From Actinacidiphila bryophytorum (lineage in GTDB: Bacteria > Actinomycetota > Actinomycetes > Streptomycetales > Streptomycetaceae), in NCBI RefSeq assembly GCF_016916835.1, contig NZ_JAFFIX010000005.1:248001-312000 (forward strand): a stretch of 64,000 nucleotides of DNA, read 5' to 3'. Below the pieces are notes generated by a model. It saw only the letters and a list, made by a program, of their open reading frames with translations, made no database searches and was not told where the DNA came from. The translations under genes were made by a program, and so were the position numbers. Numbering within the stretch: position 1 is the stretch's first letter; every line of letters starts with the position of its first letter. Below are positions 28,746 to 36,602 of the stretch, piece by piece.

Positions 28746-30740
28746 TCACCGGGCCTTGGTGCCGGTCGGCGGGGTCGCGGGCACGGCGGGCTGCGACGGG
28801 TCGAACTCGATCGGCAGCTTCGGCGCCGGCGCGCCGGACGGCGGCACCTGGAGCGTCTTGAGGGCGAACTCCATGACCTGCTTGAAGACCGGACCGCAGA
28901 TCGACCCGCCGTAGTAGCTGCCCTTGGTCGGGTTCTGGATGACGCAGGAGACGGTGACCCGCGGGTTGTCGGCCGGCGCGAAGCCCATGAAGGACGCCGT
29001 GTAGCCCCGGTAGGTGCCCGTTTTCGGGTCCACCCGGTTGGCCGTACCGGTCTTGCCCGCGACCCGGTAGCCGTCGATCCGGGCGTTGATGCCGGTGCCC
29101 TGCTCGCTGCCGACCACCGACTCCAGCATCTGCGACAGCGTCTTGGCGGTCTGCGCGCTGACCACCCGGGTCCGCTTGGGCGGCGCCGCGGGCACGAAGC
29201 GCCCGTCGGGCCCCGTGACGCCGCGGATCAGGCTGGGGGCGACCCTGACGCCGCCGTTGGCGATCGTCGCGTACACCGAGGTGGCCTGCAGCGCGTTCAG
29301 CGACAGGCCCTGGCCGAAGGGGATCGTGTACTGCTGCGAGGCGTTCCAGTCCTGCGGCTTGGCCAGGATGCCGGGGGTCTCGCCGGGGAAGCCGATGCCG
29401 GTCGGGTCGCCGATGCCGAACTTCTTCAGGTACGAGTAGAGCACCTGGTTGGCCTGGGCCTGGGTCTTGCCGAGCTGGCCGGTGGCCTCGATGGTGCCGA
29501 TGTTGCTGGACTTGGCCAGTACGCCGTTCAGCGTCAGGTACCAGGTGCCGTGGTCCACGTCGTCGTGGAAGACCCGGTCGGCGCGCGGCAGCGTGCCGGG
29601 CACGGTCACCCGGGTCGTGGGCGTCGCGGTGCCGGTGTCGATGATCGCCGCCATCGACATCAGCTTGCTGACGCTGCCCGGCTCGTACGCGTCCTGCATC
29701 GCCGCATTGCCGAGCGCGGCGGAGTCGGCGTGCGCGAGGTCCCCCGGGTCGAAGCCGGGGGCGTCGGCCATCGCCAGCACCTCGCCGGTCCTGTTGTCCA
29801 TCACGGTGACGTAGCCCCGGTCGGCCCGCGACTTCTTCACCTGGGCGCTGATCGCGCTCTGCGCGGCCCACTGGATGTCCCGGTCCAAGGTCAGCTCCAC
29901 GTCGGAGCCGGGCACCGCCGGGTGCTCCTGGACGCCGGCGGTGGGGACCTGGCGCCCGTTGGACTGGGCGTAGCGGATCTTGCCGTTCTTGCCGGCCAGC
30001 TGCTTGTCCAGCATCGACTCCAGGCCGCCGCCGCCCGCACCCTTGCTGTTGACGAAGCCGAGCACCCCGGCGGCGAGGTCGCCGCCGGGGTAGACCCGCT
30101 TGGTGTGCGGCTCGCTGAACACCCCGGCCAGCACGTCCGCGCCCGGCTGCTTGACGGCCTTCGCGGCCAGCGCCTTCTTCAGGTCGGAGATCTGGTTCCA
30201 TGCCTGCGGCGACTGCTGGCGGGCCAGGATCTGGTAGCGCGAGCCGGGCGTGGCCAGCTGCCGGGCGATCGTCGTCGCGTCACCGCCGACGATCGGCGCG
30301 AGCAGTTCCGCCGCCTGCAGCGGGGCGTCCTTGACCTTGGCCTGCGCCGGTGTGAACAGATACGGGTCAGCGGTGATGTCGTACGCGTCCACCGTCGTGG
30401 CCAGGGCCACGCCCGAGCGGTCCGTGATCGTGCCGCGGTCCGCCGTCACGTCATGGGTGACCCAGCGGTTCACCGCGGCCTTCGAGGCGTACGCCGAGGC
30501 GTCCACCGCCTGCACCTGCAGCAGGCGCACCACGAACACGCCCATGACCACGGTCAGGGCGAGCGCGACGAGGCGCAGCCTCGGCCGCGGCGCACCCAGC
30601 CGCACGGTGCGCACCCGGCCGGCGGCCGGGGGCCGCCTTCCCCCCGGCTGGGCTCGCCGCTCCCCCGGCCGCGGCCGTCCCACCACCGGCCGCACCGCAC
30701 CCTGCCGGGGGCGCCGCTGCGGCACCCGCGGCGCGCTCAC
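28746..30740 (-). CDS. ftsI: FtsI / PBP3, septal penicillin-binding transpeptidase
   Basis: About 664 residues. A basic cytoplasmic tail, one anchor (RLVALALTVVMGVFVVRLLQ), the class B pedestal domain (TADRGTITDRSGVALATTVD) and the transpeptidase domain. The catalytic Ser is in YEPGSVSKLMSM (SxxK), the SxN motif is KSSNIGTIEAT and the KTG triad is VAGKTGTANRVD. It cross-links septal peptidoglycan together with FtsW. The GTG at 30740 (SAPRVPQRRPRQG) follows GGGGGCGAG. The 350-base gap to ftsL is repeat-filled, unusual in this otherwise tight cluster. Confidence 0.96.
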   Translation of the reverse strand: MSAPRVPQRRPRQGAVRPVVGRPRPGERRAQPGGRRPPAAGRVRTVRLGAPRPRLRLVALALTVVMGVFVVRLLQVQAVDASAYASKAAVNRWVTHDVTADRGTITDRSGVALATTVDAYDITADPYLFTPAQAKVKDAPLQAAELLAPIVGGDATTIARQLATPGSRYQILARQQSPQAWNQISDLKKALAAKAVKQPGADVLAGVFSEPHTKRVYPGGDLAAGVLGFVNSKGAGGGGLESMLDKQLAGKNGKIRYAQSNGRQVPTAGVQEHPAVPGSDVELTLDRDIQWAAQSAISAQVKKSRADRGYVTVMDNRTGEVLAMADAPGFDPGDLAHADSAALGNAAMQDAYEPGSVSKLMSMAAIIDTGTATPTTRVTVPGTLPRADRVFHDDVDHGTWYLTLNGVLAKSSNIGTIEATGQLGKTQAQANQVLYSYLKKFGIGDPTGIGFPGETPGILAKPQDWNASQQYTIPFGQGLSLNALQATSVYATIANGGVRVAPSLIRGVTGPDGRFVPAAPPKRTRVVSAQTAKTLSQMLESVVGSEQGTGINARIDGYRVAGKTGTANRVDPKTGTYRGYTASFMGFAPADNPRVTVSCVIQNPTKGSYYGGSICGPVFKQVMEFALKTLQVPPSGAPAPKLPIEFDPSQPAVPATPPTGTKAR

Positions 30741-30782
30741 CTCGCCCCCTGCCGCGGTGCCAACGCCTGAGGCCCGGCGGGG

Positions 30783-31010
30783 GCTCGTCGCGCAGTTCCG
30801 CCCCCGGAGCTTCGCCCGGGGGTACCCCCAGCGCCTCCTGGGTGGGTGCCACTTGCTGTGAGCTTGCACCTTTCGGTGCGTGGGTGATTGGGCGCGCAGT
30901 TCCCCGCGCCCCTCAAAACGCTCACCCTCGCCGGCAGACGGCGACGCCCGGAAGCGCTCACGTCTGCGAGAGAGGGCAAGCCATAAGGGGCGCGGGGAAC
31001 TGCGCGCCCA
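30783..31010. repeat. REP/REPIN-like repeats inserted between ftsL and ftsI
   Basis: An inverted core copy at 30891-30912 and a forward copy at 30985-31006 of GGGGCGCGGGGAACTGCGCG face outward, joined by AAAACGCTCACCCTC and GAGAGAGGGCAAGCC. A degenerate inverted copy at 30787-30800 runs into CCCCCGGAGCTTCGCCCGGG, a small palindrome also seen at 39271-39302. Another partial copy is near 31061. The 350-base spacer has no gene that I can see. Confidence 0.72.
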
Positions 31011-31090
31011 GTCCCCACCGGGGGAAAGGCGCCACGGCACCGCAAGGGGCAGTCACCTGGGGGCGCGGGGAAGCGGCGTGGCATCGCGGG

Positions 31091-31552
31091 TCACCTGCCA
31101 GGGGTGGACGTCGGGGGCGTCGGCGTGGGCGGCGGGGTGGAGGCGGGCGGGGACGACGGAGGCGCCGTCGTCCCCGTCGGCTTGCCCGGCGAGGGCGAAG
31201 GCGCCGTCGGCCGTGGTGGCGGGGGCGGCGCGGTGGCCCGCTCGGGCGTACCGAGGACCGACCCGTCAGGTCCGAGGAAGGCCGGGTTGCCGCCCGGGAC
31301 CATCCCGAGGTCTCGGGCCTTGCGCTCCAGCGTCCCCGGCGCCCCGTACTGGTCGACCTCCTGCTGCAGCTGCTGCTGCTCGTCCGTGTACCCCGTGGTC
31401 TCCTTCTCCAGCTTGTTCAGCTGGAAGGAGTCCTGGTTGACCGCGGCATTGAGCAGCAGGAGCGAGATCAGGCCGCCGGCGAGCAGGGTCACGACGAGGA
31501 TGACGAAGGGCGCACGGGCCGCGGTTGCGGTCCGGCCGCGGACCGGGCTCAC
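31091..31552 (-). CDS. ftsL: FtsL-like cell division / septum formation initiator protein
   Basis: 153 residues, type II membrane protein: a short cytoplasmic tail, one anchor ([20 protein letters not shown]), a coiled coil ([20 protein letters not shown]) and [15 protein letters not shown], the pattern of actinobacterial FtsL. The last 50 or so residues are a Pro/Thr/Ser-rich tail. It would bridge FtsQ and FtsW-FtsI. The GTG start overlaps the rsmH stop (GTGA). The name is based on position and topology because FtsL sequences diverge strongly. Confidence 0.88.
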   Translation of the reverse strand: MSPVRGRTATAARAPFVILVVTLLAGGLISLLLLNAAVNQDSFQLNKLEKETTGYTDEQQQLQQEVDQYGAPGTLERKARDLGMVPGGNPAFLGPDGSVLGTPERATAPPPPPRPTAPSPSPGKPTGTTAPPSSPPASTPPPTPTPPTSTPGR

Positions 31553-32526
31553 CTGGCGTCCTCGCGGATCCGCTCGGCGCCGCGCAGCCGCGCGGGTGCG
31601 GCCCGCCGGTTCTCGGCGACCTCTTCCTCGGTGGGCAGTTCCGCGCCGCGGGTCAGCAGCCGCAGCCGCGGCTGGTACTGCTCGGGCACGACGGGCAGCC
31701 CCGGCGGCGCGGTGGTGGCGGCGCCGGCCGCGAGGACCTGCTTGACCAGCCGGTCCTCCAGCGAGTGGTAGGCGAGGACCGCGATCCTGCCGCCGACGGC
31801 GAGTGCGGCGACCGCCGCGGGGATCGCCCGCTCCAGGACCGACAGCTCGCCGTTGACCTCGATCCGCAGTGCCTGGAAGGTGCGTTTGGCGGGGTTGCCG
31901 CCGGTGCGCTTGGCGGCCTGCGGAAGGGCGTTCCTGATGAGTTCGACCAGCCGGGCGCTGTTGCGGAAGGGTTCCGCGTCGCGTTCCCGTACGACCGCGT
32001 CGACGATCTTGCGGGCGAACTTCTCCTCGCCGTAGGTGCGCAGGATGCGGACGAGTTCGCCGGGCGGGTAGGTGTTGAGCACCTCGGCCGCGCTGATCCC
32101 GGTGGTCTGGTCCATCCGCATGTCCAGCGGGGCGTCCTGCGCGTAGGCGAAGCCGCGGTCGGCCTCGTCCAGCTGCATGGAGGAGACGCCGAGGTCGAAC
32201 AGCACACCCTGGACGCGCGGCACGGACAGCTTGTCGAGGACGTCGGGCAGTTCGTCGTACACCGCGTGCACGAGGGTGGCGCGGTCGCCGAAGGGGGCGA
32301 GGCGGCGGCCGGAGAGCCGCAGCGCCTCGGGGTCGCGGTCGAGCGCGACGAGCCGGACGGCGGGGAAGGTGCTCAACAGGGCCTCGCTGTGCCCGCCCAG
32401 GCCCAGGGTGGCGTCCACGACGACGGCTCCCGGCTGGGCGAGCGCGGGCGCCAGCATGTCGAGGCAGCGCCTCAGCATCACCGGGACATGCCGCGGCTCC
32501 GGTGGCTGCGCTGAGGTGTCGCTCAT
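31549..32526 (-). CDS. rsmH: RsmH (MraW), 16S rRNA C1402 N4-methyltransferase
   Basis: About 325 residues. SAM-dependent methyltransferase acting on 16S rRNA. The start [20 protein letters not shown] leads to the SAM loop [57 protein letters not shown] and [16 protein letters not shown]. The ATG at 32526 has AGAAGGG upstream; the longer open frame to 32850 runs into mraZ. The leader contains a GGGCCGGCCC inverted repeat. Confidence 0.97.
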   Translation of the reverse strand: MSDTSAQPPEPRHVPVMLRRCLDMLAPALAQPGAVVVDATLGLGGHSEALLSTFPAVRLVALDRDPEALRLSGRRLAPFGDRATLVHAVYDELPDVLDKLSVPRVQGVLFDLGVSSMQLDEADRGFAYAQDAPLDMRMDQTTGISAAEVLNTYPPGELVRILRTYGEEKFARKIVDAVVRERDAEPFRNSARLVELIRNALPQAAKRTGGNPAKRTFQALRIEVNGELSVLERAIPAAVAALAVGGRIAVLAYHSLEDRLVKQVLAAGAATTAPPGLPVVPEQYQPRLRLLTRGAELPTEEEVAENRRAAPARLRGAERIREDAR

Positions 32527-32527
32527 G

Positions 32528-32567
32528 GGGCCGGCCCTTCTCGGACGGTGCTGGCGAGGGCCGGCCC
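32528..32567 (-). promoter_or_regulatory. Candidate hairpin over the rsmH translation start
   Basis: GGGCCGGCCC occurs at 32528-32537 and again at 32558-32567. Paired, they form a 10-bp stem whose 3' arm ends one base before the rsmH ATG and covers the spacer between the ribosome binding site and the start codon. The 211-base mraZ-rsmH gap holds no gene. A role in translation control is inferred only. Confidence 0.4.
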
Positions 32568-32737
32568 TGGGGGCGCGCCCTGCGGATGGACGTAGAACCT
32601 GGTCCCCGCCCGCTCGGCAGAAACGTTCCCCTGGCACCGGGGAAGTGGTGCCAGCCGAACGTGGAGCGGGAGGAGGCCGAGCCGTACGTCCGCGCGGGTG
32701 GATCGCTGGGGGGATGCGCGCGGGTGCGGGGCCGCGC

Positions 32738-33169
32738 TCACAGTAATCCGGGCGGAACCTCCTGTGACAGGGCCGAAAAGGTGTCCTCCTGCGCCGCCAG
32801 ATAATCGGCCCACGCGGTCGCCGACCAGATCTCCACCCGGGTGTTGGCACCGATCACGGCGCAGTCGCGCTCCAGTCCCGCGTAGTCCCGCAGCGGCTGC
32901 GGCACGGTGACCCGGCCCTGCTTGTCGGGGATCTCGTCGTGCGCCCCGGCGAACAGCACCCGCAGGTAGTCGCGGGCGGACTTCGAGGTCAGCGGGGCTG
33001 CGGACAGCTGCTGGGTGGCCGTCCTGAACCCCTCGACCGGCCACACGCACAGGCATCGCTCCTGCCCGCGGGTGATCACCAGGCCGTCGGCCAGCGGCTC
33101 GCGGAAGCGGGCGGGCAGCACCAGGCGGTGCTTGTCGTCCAGCCGCGGAGTGTATGTCCCGAGGAACAT
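32738..33169 (-). CDS. mraZ: MraZ, dcw cluster transcriptional regulator
   Basis: 143 residues. Two AbrB-like swapped-hairpin half domains: [20 protein letters not shown] at the N-terminus and [20 protein letters not shown] near residue 80, with the DxxxR motifs conserved. I chose the ATG at 33169 because GGGAGGT lies upstream; a reading from 33214 would cross the operator. MraZ binds repeats in front of its own operon and controls dcw expression. First gene of the cluster. Confidence 0.97.
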   Translation of the reverse strand: MFLGTYTPRLDDKHRLVLPARFREPLADGLVITRGQERCLCVWPVEGFRTATQQLSAAPLTSKSARDYLRVLFAGAHDEIPDKQGRVTVPQPLRDYAGLERDCAVIGANTRVEIWSATAWADYLAAQEDTFSALSQEVPPGLL

Positions 33170-33198
33170 CGCACCTCCCGCAGACGCCGCTTTCCACG

Positions 33199-33234
33199 CA
33201 CCACTTCGCGCCACTTTACTCCACCATGCCCCAC
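33199..33234 (-). promoter_or_regulatory. MraZ operator: four GTGGNG boxes with 10-bp phasing
   Basis: On the minus strand GTGGGG, GTGGAG, GTGGCG and GTGGTG begin every 10 bases (plus-strand positions 33229-33234, 33219-33224, 33209-33214 and 33199-33204), each separated by four bases. This is the classic MraZ-box array. Confidence 0.85.
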
Positions 33235-33240
33235 GGTCAA
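33213..33240 (-). promoter_or_regulatory. Probable mraZ (dcw) promoter
   Basis: On the minus strand TTGACC (33235-33240) and TAAAGT (33213-33218) are separated by 16 bases and lie 44 bases before the mraZ ATG. The element overlaps the MraZ boxes, which fits autorepression. Confidence 0.6.
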
Positions 33241-33400
33241 CGTTGGCCGGTACGGGCGCGTCACCCTGCCGGGGGACCCCGCACCGGCCGCCAAGACCCC
33301 TGTGGGTTACGTCACACCCATGGGTATTGACCGGTTATTTTGCTGTTTCGTCGGAACTCACAACAGGTGACCGGCCTGTCCGGGCCTTACCGTCGGTGTC

Positions 33401-33949
33401 ATGTCGATATCTCCAGCAGACGGCTCCGCCGAGCACTCGGCCCCCACAGCCACCGCATCGGTCACCGACCGGCTGGTCGAGGCCAACGCGCGGTACGCCG
33501 CCGAATTCCACGACCCGGGCATGGACGCCAGGCCGGTGCTCCAGGTCGCCGTCGTGGCATGCATGGACGCCCGCCTCGACCTGCACAAGGCACTCGGCCT
33601 CGCCCTGGGCGACTGCCACACCATCCGCAACGCCGGCGGGGTGGTCACCGACGACACGATCCGCTCCCTCGCGATCAGCCAGCGCGCGCTGGGCACCCGG
33701 TCGATCGTGCTCATCCACCACACCAACTGCGGCATGGAGAGCATCACCGAGGACTTCCGCACCGAACTGGAGGCGGAGGTCGGGCAGCGGCCGACCTGGT
33801 CGGTGGAGTCCTTCACCGACAGCGACCAGGACGTCAGGCAGTCCATGGCCAGGGTCAGGACCTCGCCTTTCCTCGCCCACACCGAGGACGTCAGGGGCTT
33901 CGTCTTCGACGTCCACACCGGCCTGCTGCGCGAAATCACGAACAAGTAA
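33401..33949 (+). CDS. Beta-class carbonic anhydrase
   Basis: 182 residues. Hydrates CO2 to bicarbonate in the cytosol. The zinc ligands and the Asp/Arg dyad are clear: C54, D56 and R58 in ACMDARLD, then H107 and C110 in LIHHTNCGM. Short length and these motifs match the mycobacterial Rv1284 type. The ATG has no clear ribosome binding site. The gene diverges from mraZ and is followed by a hairpin with a T-run. Confidence 0.93.
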   Translation: MSISPADGSAEHSAPTATASVTDRLVEANARYAAEFHDPGMDARPVLQVAVVACMDARLDLHKALGLALGDCHTIRNAGGVVTDDTIRSLAISQRALGTRSIVLIHHTNCGMESITEDFRTELEAEVGQRPTWSVESFTDSDQDVRQSMARVRTSPFLAHTEDVRGFVFDVHTGLLREITNK

Positions 33950-33995
33950 CGGCAGGCGAGTGACGGGGAGTGCCGCGTAAGGGAAGAATGCACAG

Positions 33996-34034
33996 TGCGG
34001 CACCGCCCCGCTCACAGCGGGCGGCACGCATTTT
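33996..34034 (+). terminator. Probable terminator after the carbonic anhydrase gene
   Basis: Imperfect hairpin between TGCGGCACCGCCCCGCT and AGCGGGCGGCACGCA (two bulges), directly followed by TTTT. Confidence 0.5.
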
Positions 34035-34092
34035 CGGGGAGGGCCGGTCCAGGGATGACCGAGTCCCGCGGAACATGGCCTAGGAGTACCGG

Positions 34093-35100
34093 GTGACGAC
34101 CTTTGATGCACGCGCCAGCCTGAGCGATCTCACCACGACCGCGGACCGGGTGCGCCGCAGTGTGGAGAACGTGATCGAGGGCAAGCCCGAGGTCGTACGG
34201 GTCGCGCTGACCGTCCTGCTGGCGGAGGGGCACCTGCTGATCGAGGACGTGCCGGGCGTCGGAAAGACGATGCTGTCCAAGGCGCTGGCACGTTCGATCG
34301 ACTGCTCGGTGCGGCGCATCCAGTTCACCCCCGACCTGCTGCCCTCCGACATCACCGGGGTGAGCGTCTTCGACCAGCAGCAGCGGGACTTCGAGTTCAA
34401 GCCGGGTGCGATCTTCGCCCAGATCGTGGTGGGCGACGAGATCAACCGCGCCTCGCCCAAGACGCAGTCGGCGCTGCTGGAGTCGATGGAGGAGCGCCAG
34501 GTCACCGTCGACGGGACCACGTACGAACTGCCCAGCCCCTTCATGGTGATCGCCACCCAGAACCCGGTGGAGATGGAGGGCACCTACCCGCTGCCGGAGG
34601 CGCAGCGGGACCGTTTCACCGCCCGGGTCTCCATCGGCTACCCCAGCCCCGACGCCGAGTTGAAGATGCTGGACGTGCACGGCGGTGTCTCGCCGCTCGA
34701 CGACCTGCAGCCGGTCGCGCACGCCCACGACATCGTCAAGCTCATCGAGGCGGTCCGGCAGGTCCATGTCGCCGACCCGGTGCGGCGCTACGCGGTGACC
34801 CTGGTGGGCGCCACCCGCGACCACCCGGACCTGCGGCTCGGCGCCTCCCCGCGGGCGACCCTGCACCTGATCAGGGCGGCCAGGGCCTCCGCCGCACTGG
34901 ACGGCCGGGACTTCGTCCTGCCGGACGACGTGCAGGCGCTGGCGTCCGCGGTCCTGGCACACCGGCTGCTGCCCACCGCACAGGCCCAGCTCAACCGGCG
35001 CACCCCCGAGCAGGTCGTGGCCGAGATCCTGCAGCGCGTCCCGGTCCCCGACCCCTCGGCCGGCCGCCGTCCTGGCATGCCGGGCGCCCGGGGCCTGTGA
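34093..35100 (+). CDS. MoxR-family AAA+ ATPase
   Basis: 335 residues. Walker A is EDVPGVGKTML (about 51-61), Walker B is VVGDEINRASPKTQSALLE, sensor 1 is ATQNPVEMEGTYPLPEAQRD and the C-terminal lid follows. MoxR ATPases act as chaperones for partner proteins with DUF58/VWA-like domains. GTG start with AGGAG upstream. It overlaps the DUF58 gene, the first of a three-gene coupled operon with the transglutaminase. Confidence 0.95.
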   Translation: MTTFDARASLSDLTTTADRVRRSVENVIEGKPEVVRVALTVLLAEGHLLIEDVPGVGKTMLSKALARSIDCSVRRIQFTPDLLPSDITGVSVFDQQQRDFEFKPGAIFAQIVVGDEINRASPKTQSALLESMEERQVTVDGTTYELPSPFMVIATQNPVEMEGTYPLPEAQRDRFTARVSIGYPSPDAELKMLDVHGGVSPLDDLQPVAHAHDIVKLIEAVRQVHVADPVRRYAVTLVGATRDHPDLRLGASPRATLHLIRAARASAALDGRDFVLPDDVQALASAVLAHRLLPTAQAQLNRRTPEQVVAEILQRVPVPDPSAGRRPGMPGARGL

Positions 35101-36602
35101 TGGCGACCCCCGCCGCCGGCGGACCGCCCCCTCCGCCCCCGCCACCCCACCCGCCGCGGCAGCACCCGCAGCCCGCGGGCCACCAGCCGCAGCCGCCCGG
35201 CCCCGGCGAGGGCGGCGACCCGCGCCAGAGCGCCGGCGGCTTCCGCACCGCGCTCGGCGGGCTCACCACCCGCGGCCGCTCCTTCGTGGCGGCCGGCGTC
35301 GCCGCGGCGATATGCGCGTACGTCCTCGGGCAGTCCGACCTGCTGCGGGTCGGACTGCTGCTGGCGATCCTGCCGCTGGTGTGCGTCGCGGTGCTCTACC
35401 GCACCCGCTACCGCGTCGCGGGCAGCCGCCGTCTCTCCCCCTCCCGGGTGCCCGCGATGTCGGAGGCCCGCGTGCATCTGCGGGTCGACAACGTCTCGCG
35501 CATCCCCACCGGCCTGCTGATGCTGCAGGACCGGGTGCCGTACGTCCTCGGTCCGCGCCCGCGCTTCGTGCTGGACCGGGTCGAGCCCGGCGGGCACCGC
35601 GAGGTGTCCTACCGGGTGCGCTCCGACCTGCGCGGCCGCTACCCGCTCGGACCGCTGCAGCTGCGGCTCACCGACCCGTTCGGGATGTGCGAGCTGACCC
35701 GCTCCTTCAGCACCTTCGACACCCTCACCGTCGTCCCCAAGGTCGAGCCGCTGCCGCCGGTGCGCCTGGCGGGCGAGGCCAACGGCTACGGCGAGAGCCG
35801 CACCAGGGCGCTCGCCTTCGCCGGCGAGGACGACGTCATCCCGCGCGGCTACCGGCACGGCGACGACCTGCGCCGGGTGCACTGGCGCTCCACCGCCAAG
35901 TACGGCGAGCTGATGGTGCGCCGCGAGGAGCAGCCGCACCGGGCGCGCTGCACGGTGCTGCTCGACACGCGCGCCTGGGCCTACTTCGGCTCGGGACCCG
36001 ACTCGGCCTTCGAATGGGCGGTCTCCGGCGCCGCCTCGGTGTCCACCCACATGCTGGAGCGCGGCTACGCGGTCCGGCTGCTGACCGACACCGGCAGCAG
36101 TGTGCCGGGACCCGAGGGCACCGCGGGCTTCGGCGGGGATTCCTCCGACATGGCCGGTGTCCTGCTGGACACCCTCGCGGTGGTCGCGCACTCCGACGGC
36201 GAGACGCTGGCGCCCGCGTACGAGGCGCTGCGGTCGGCGACCGAGGGGCTGATCGTCGCCTTCCTCGGCGACCTGGACGAGGAGCAGGCGGCGAGCGTCG
36301 CCAGGATCAGGCAGCGCGCCGGCGGTGCCGTCGCGTTCGTGCTGGACAGCGACGACTGGGTCGCCAAGGACGCCGGCGGCCGACTGGTCCCGGCGGGCGA
36401 CGCGGACGCGGTGCCCGCCGAGGAGGACGCCGACGGCACACGGCACGCCGTGCAGATGCTGCGCGAGGCGGGCTGGACGGTCGTCGAGGTCGCCGCGGGC
36501 GACACGCTGCCGGAACTGTGGCAGCAGGCGGACCGTTACCGGACCAGGGAGGAGTCCCAGGACGCGGCCCAGGGACGGCACGATGCGGGGGCGACGACAT
36601 GA
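35100..36602 (+). CDS. DUF58 domain-containing protein
   Basis: 500 residues. A Pro/Gly-rich cytoplasmic start, two hydrophobic segments at about 66-100, then a VWA-like region with the DUF58 signature GEDDVIPRGYRHGDDLRRVH followed by WRSTAKYGELMVRREEQ. The ATG at 35100 shares its first base with the moxR stop; a GTG at 35097 is the alternative. The MoxR-DUF58-TgpA set is a widespread module thought to act on the envelope; the specific role is unknown. Confidence 0.93.
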   Translation: MATPAAGGPPPPPPPPHPPRQHPQPAGHQPQPPGPGEGGDPRQSAGGFRTALGGLTTRGRSFVAAGVAAAICAYVLGQSDLLRVGLLLAILPLVCVAVLYRTRYRVAGSRRLSPSRVPAMSEARVHLRVDNVSRIPTGLLMLQDRVPYVLGPRPRFVLDRVEPGGHREVSYRVRSDLRGRYPLGPLQLRLTDPFGMCELTRSFSTFDTLTVVPKVEPLPPVRLAGEANGYGESRTRALAFAGEDDVIPRGYRHGDDLRRVHWRSTAKYGELMVRREEQPHRARCTVLLDTRAWAYFGSGPDSAFEWAVSGAASVSTHMLERGYAVRLLTDTGSSVPGPEGTAGFGGDSSDMAGVLLDTLAVVAHSDGETLAPAYEALRSATEGLIVAFLGDLDEEQAASVARIRQRAGGAVAFVLDSDDWVAKDAGGRLVPAGDADAVPAEEDADGTRHAVQMLREAGWTVVEVAAGDTLPELWQQADRYRTREESQDAAQGRHDAGATT

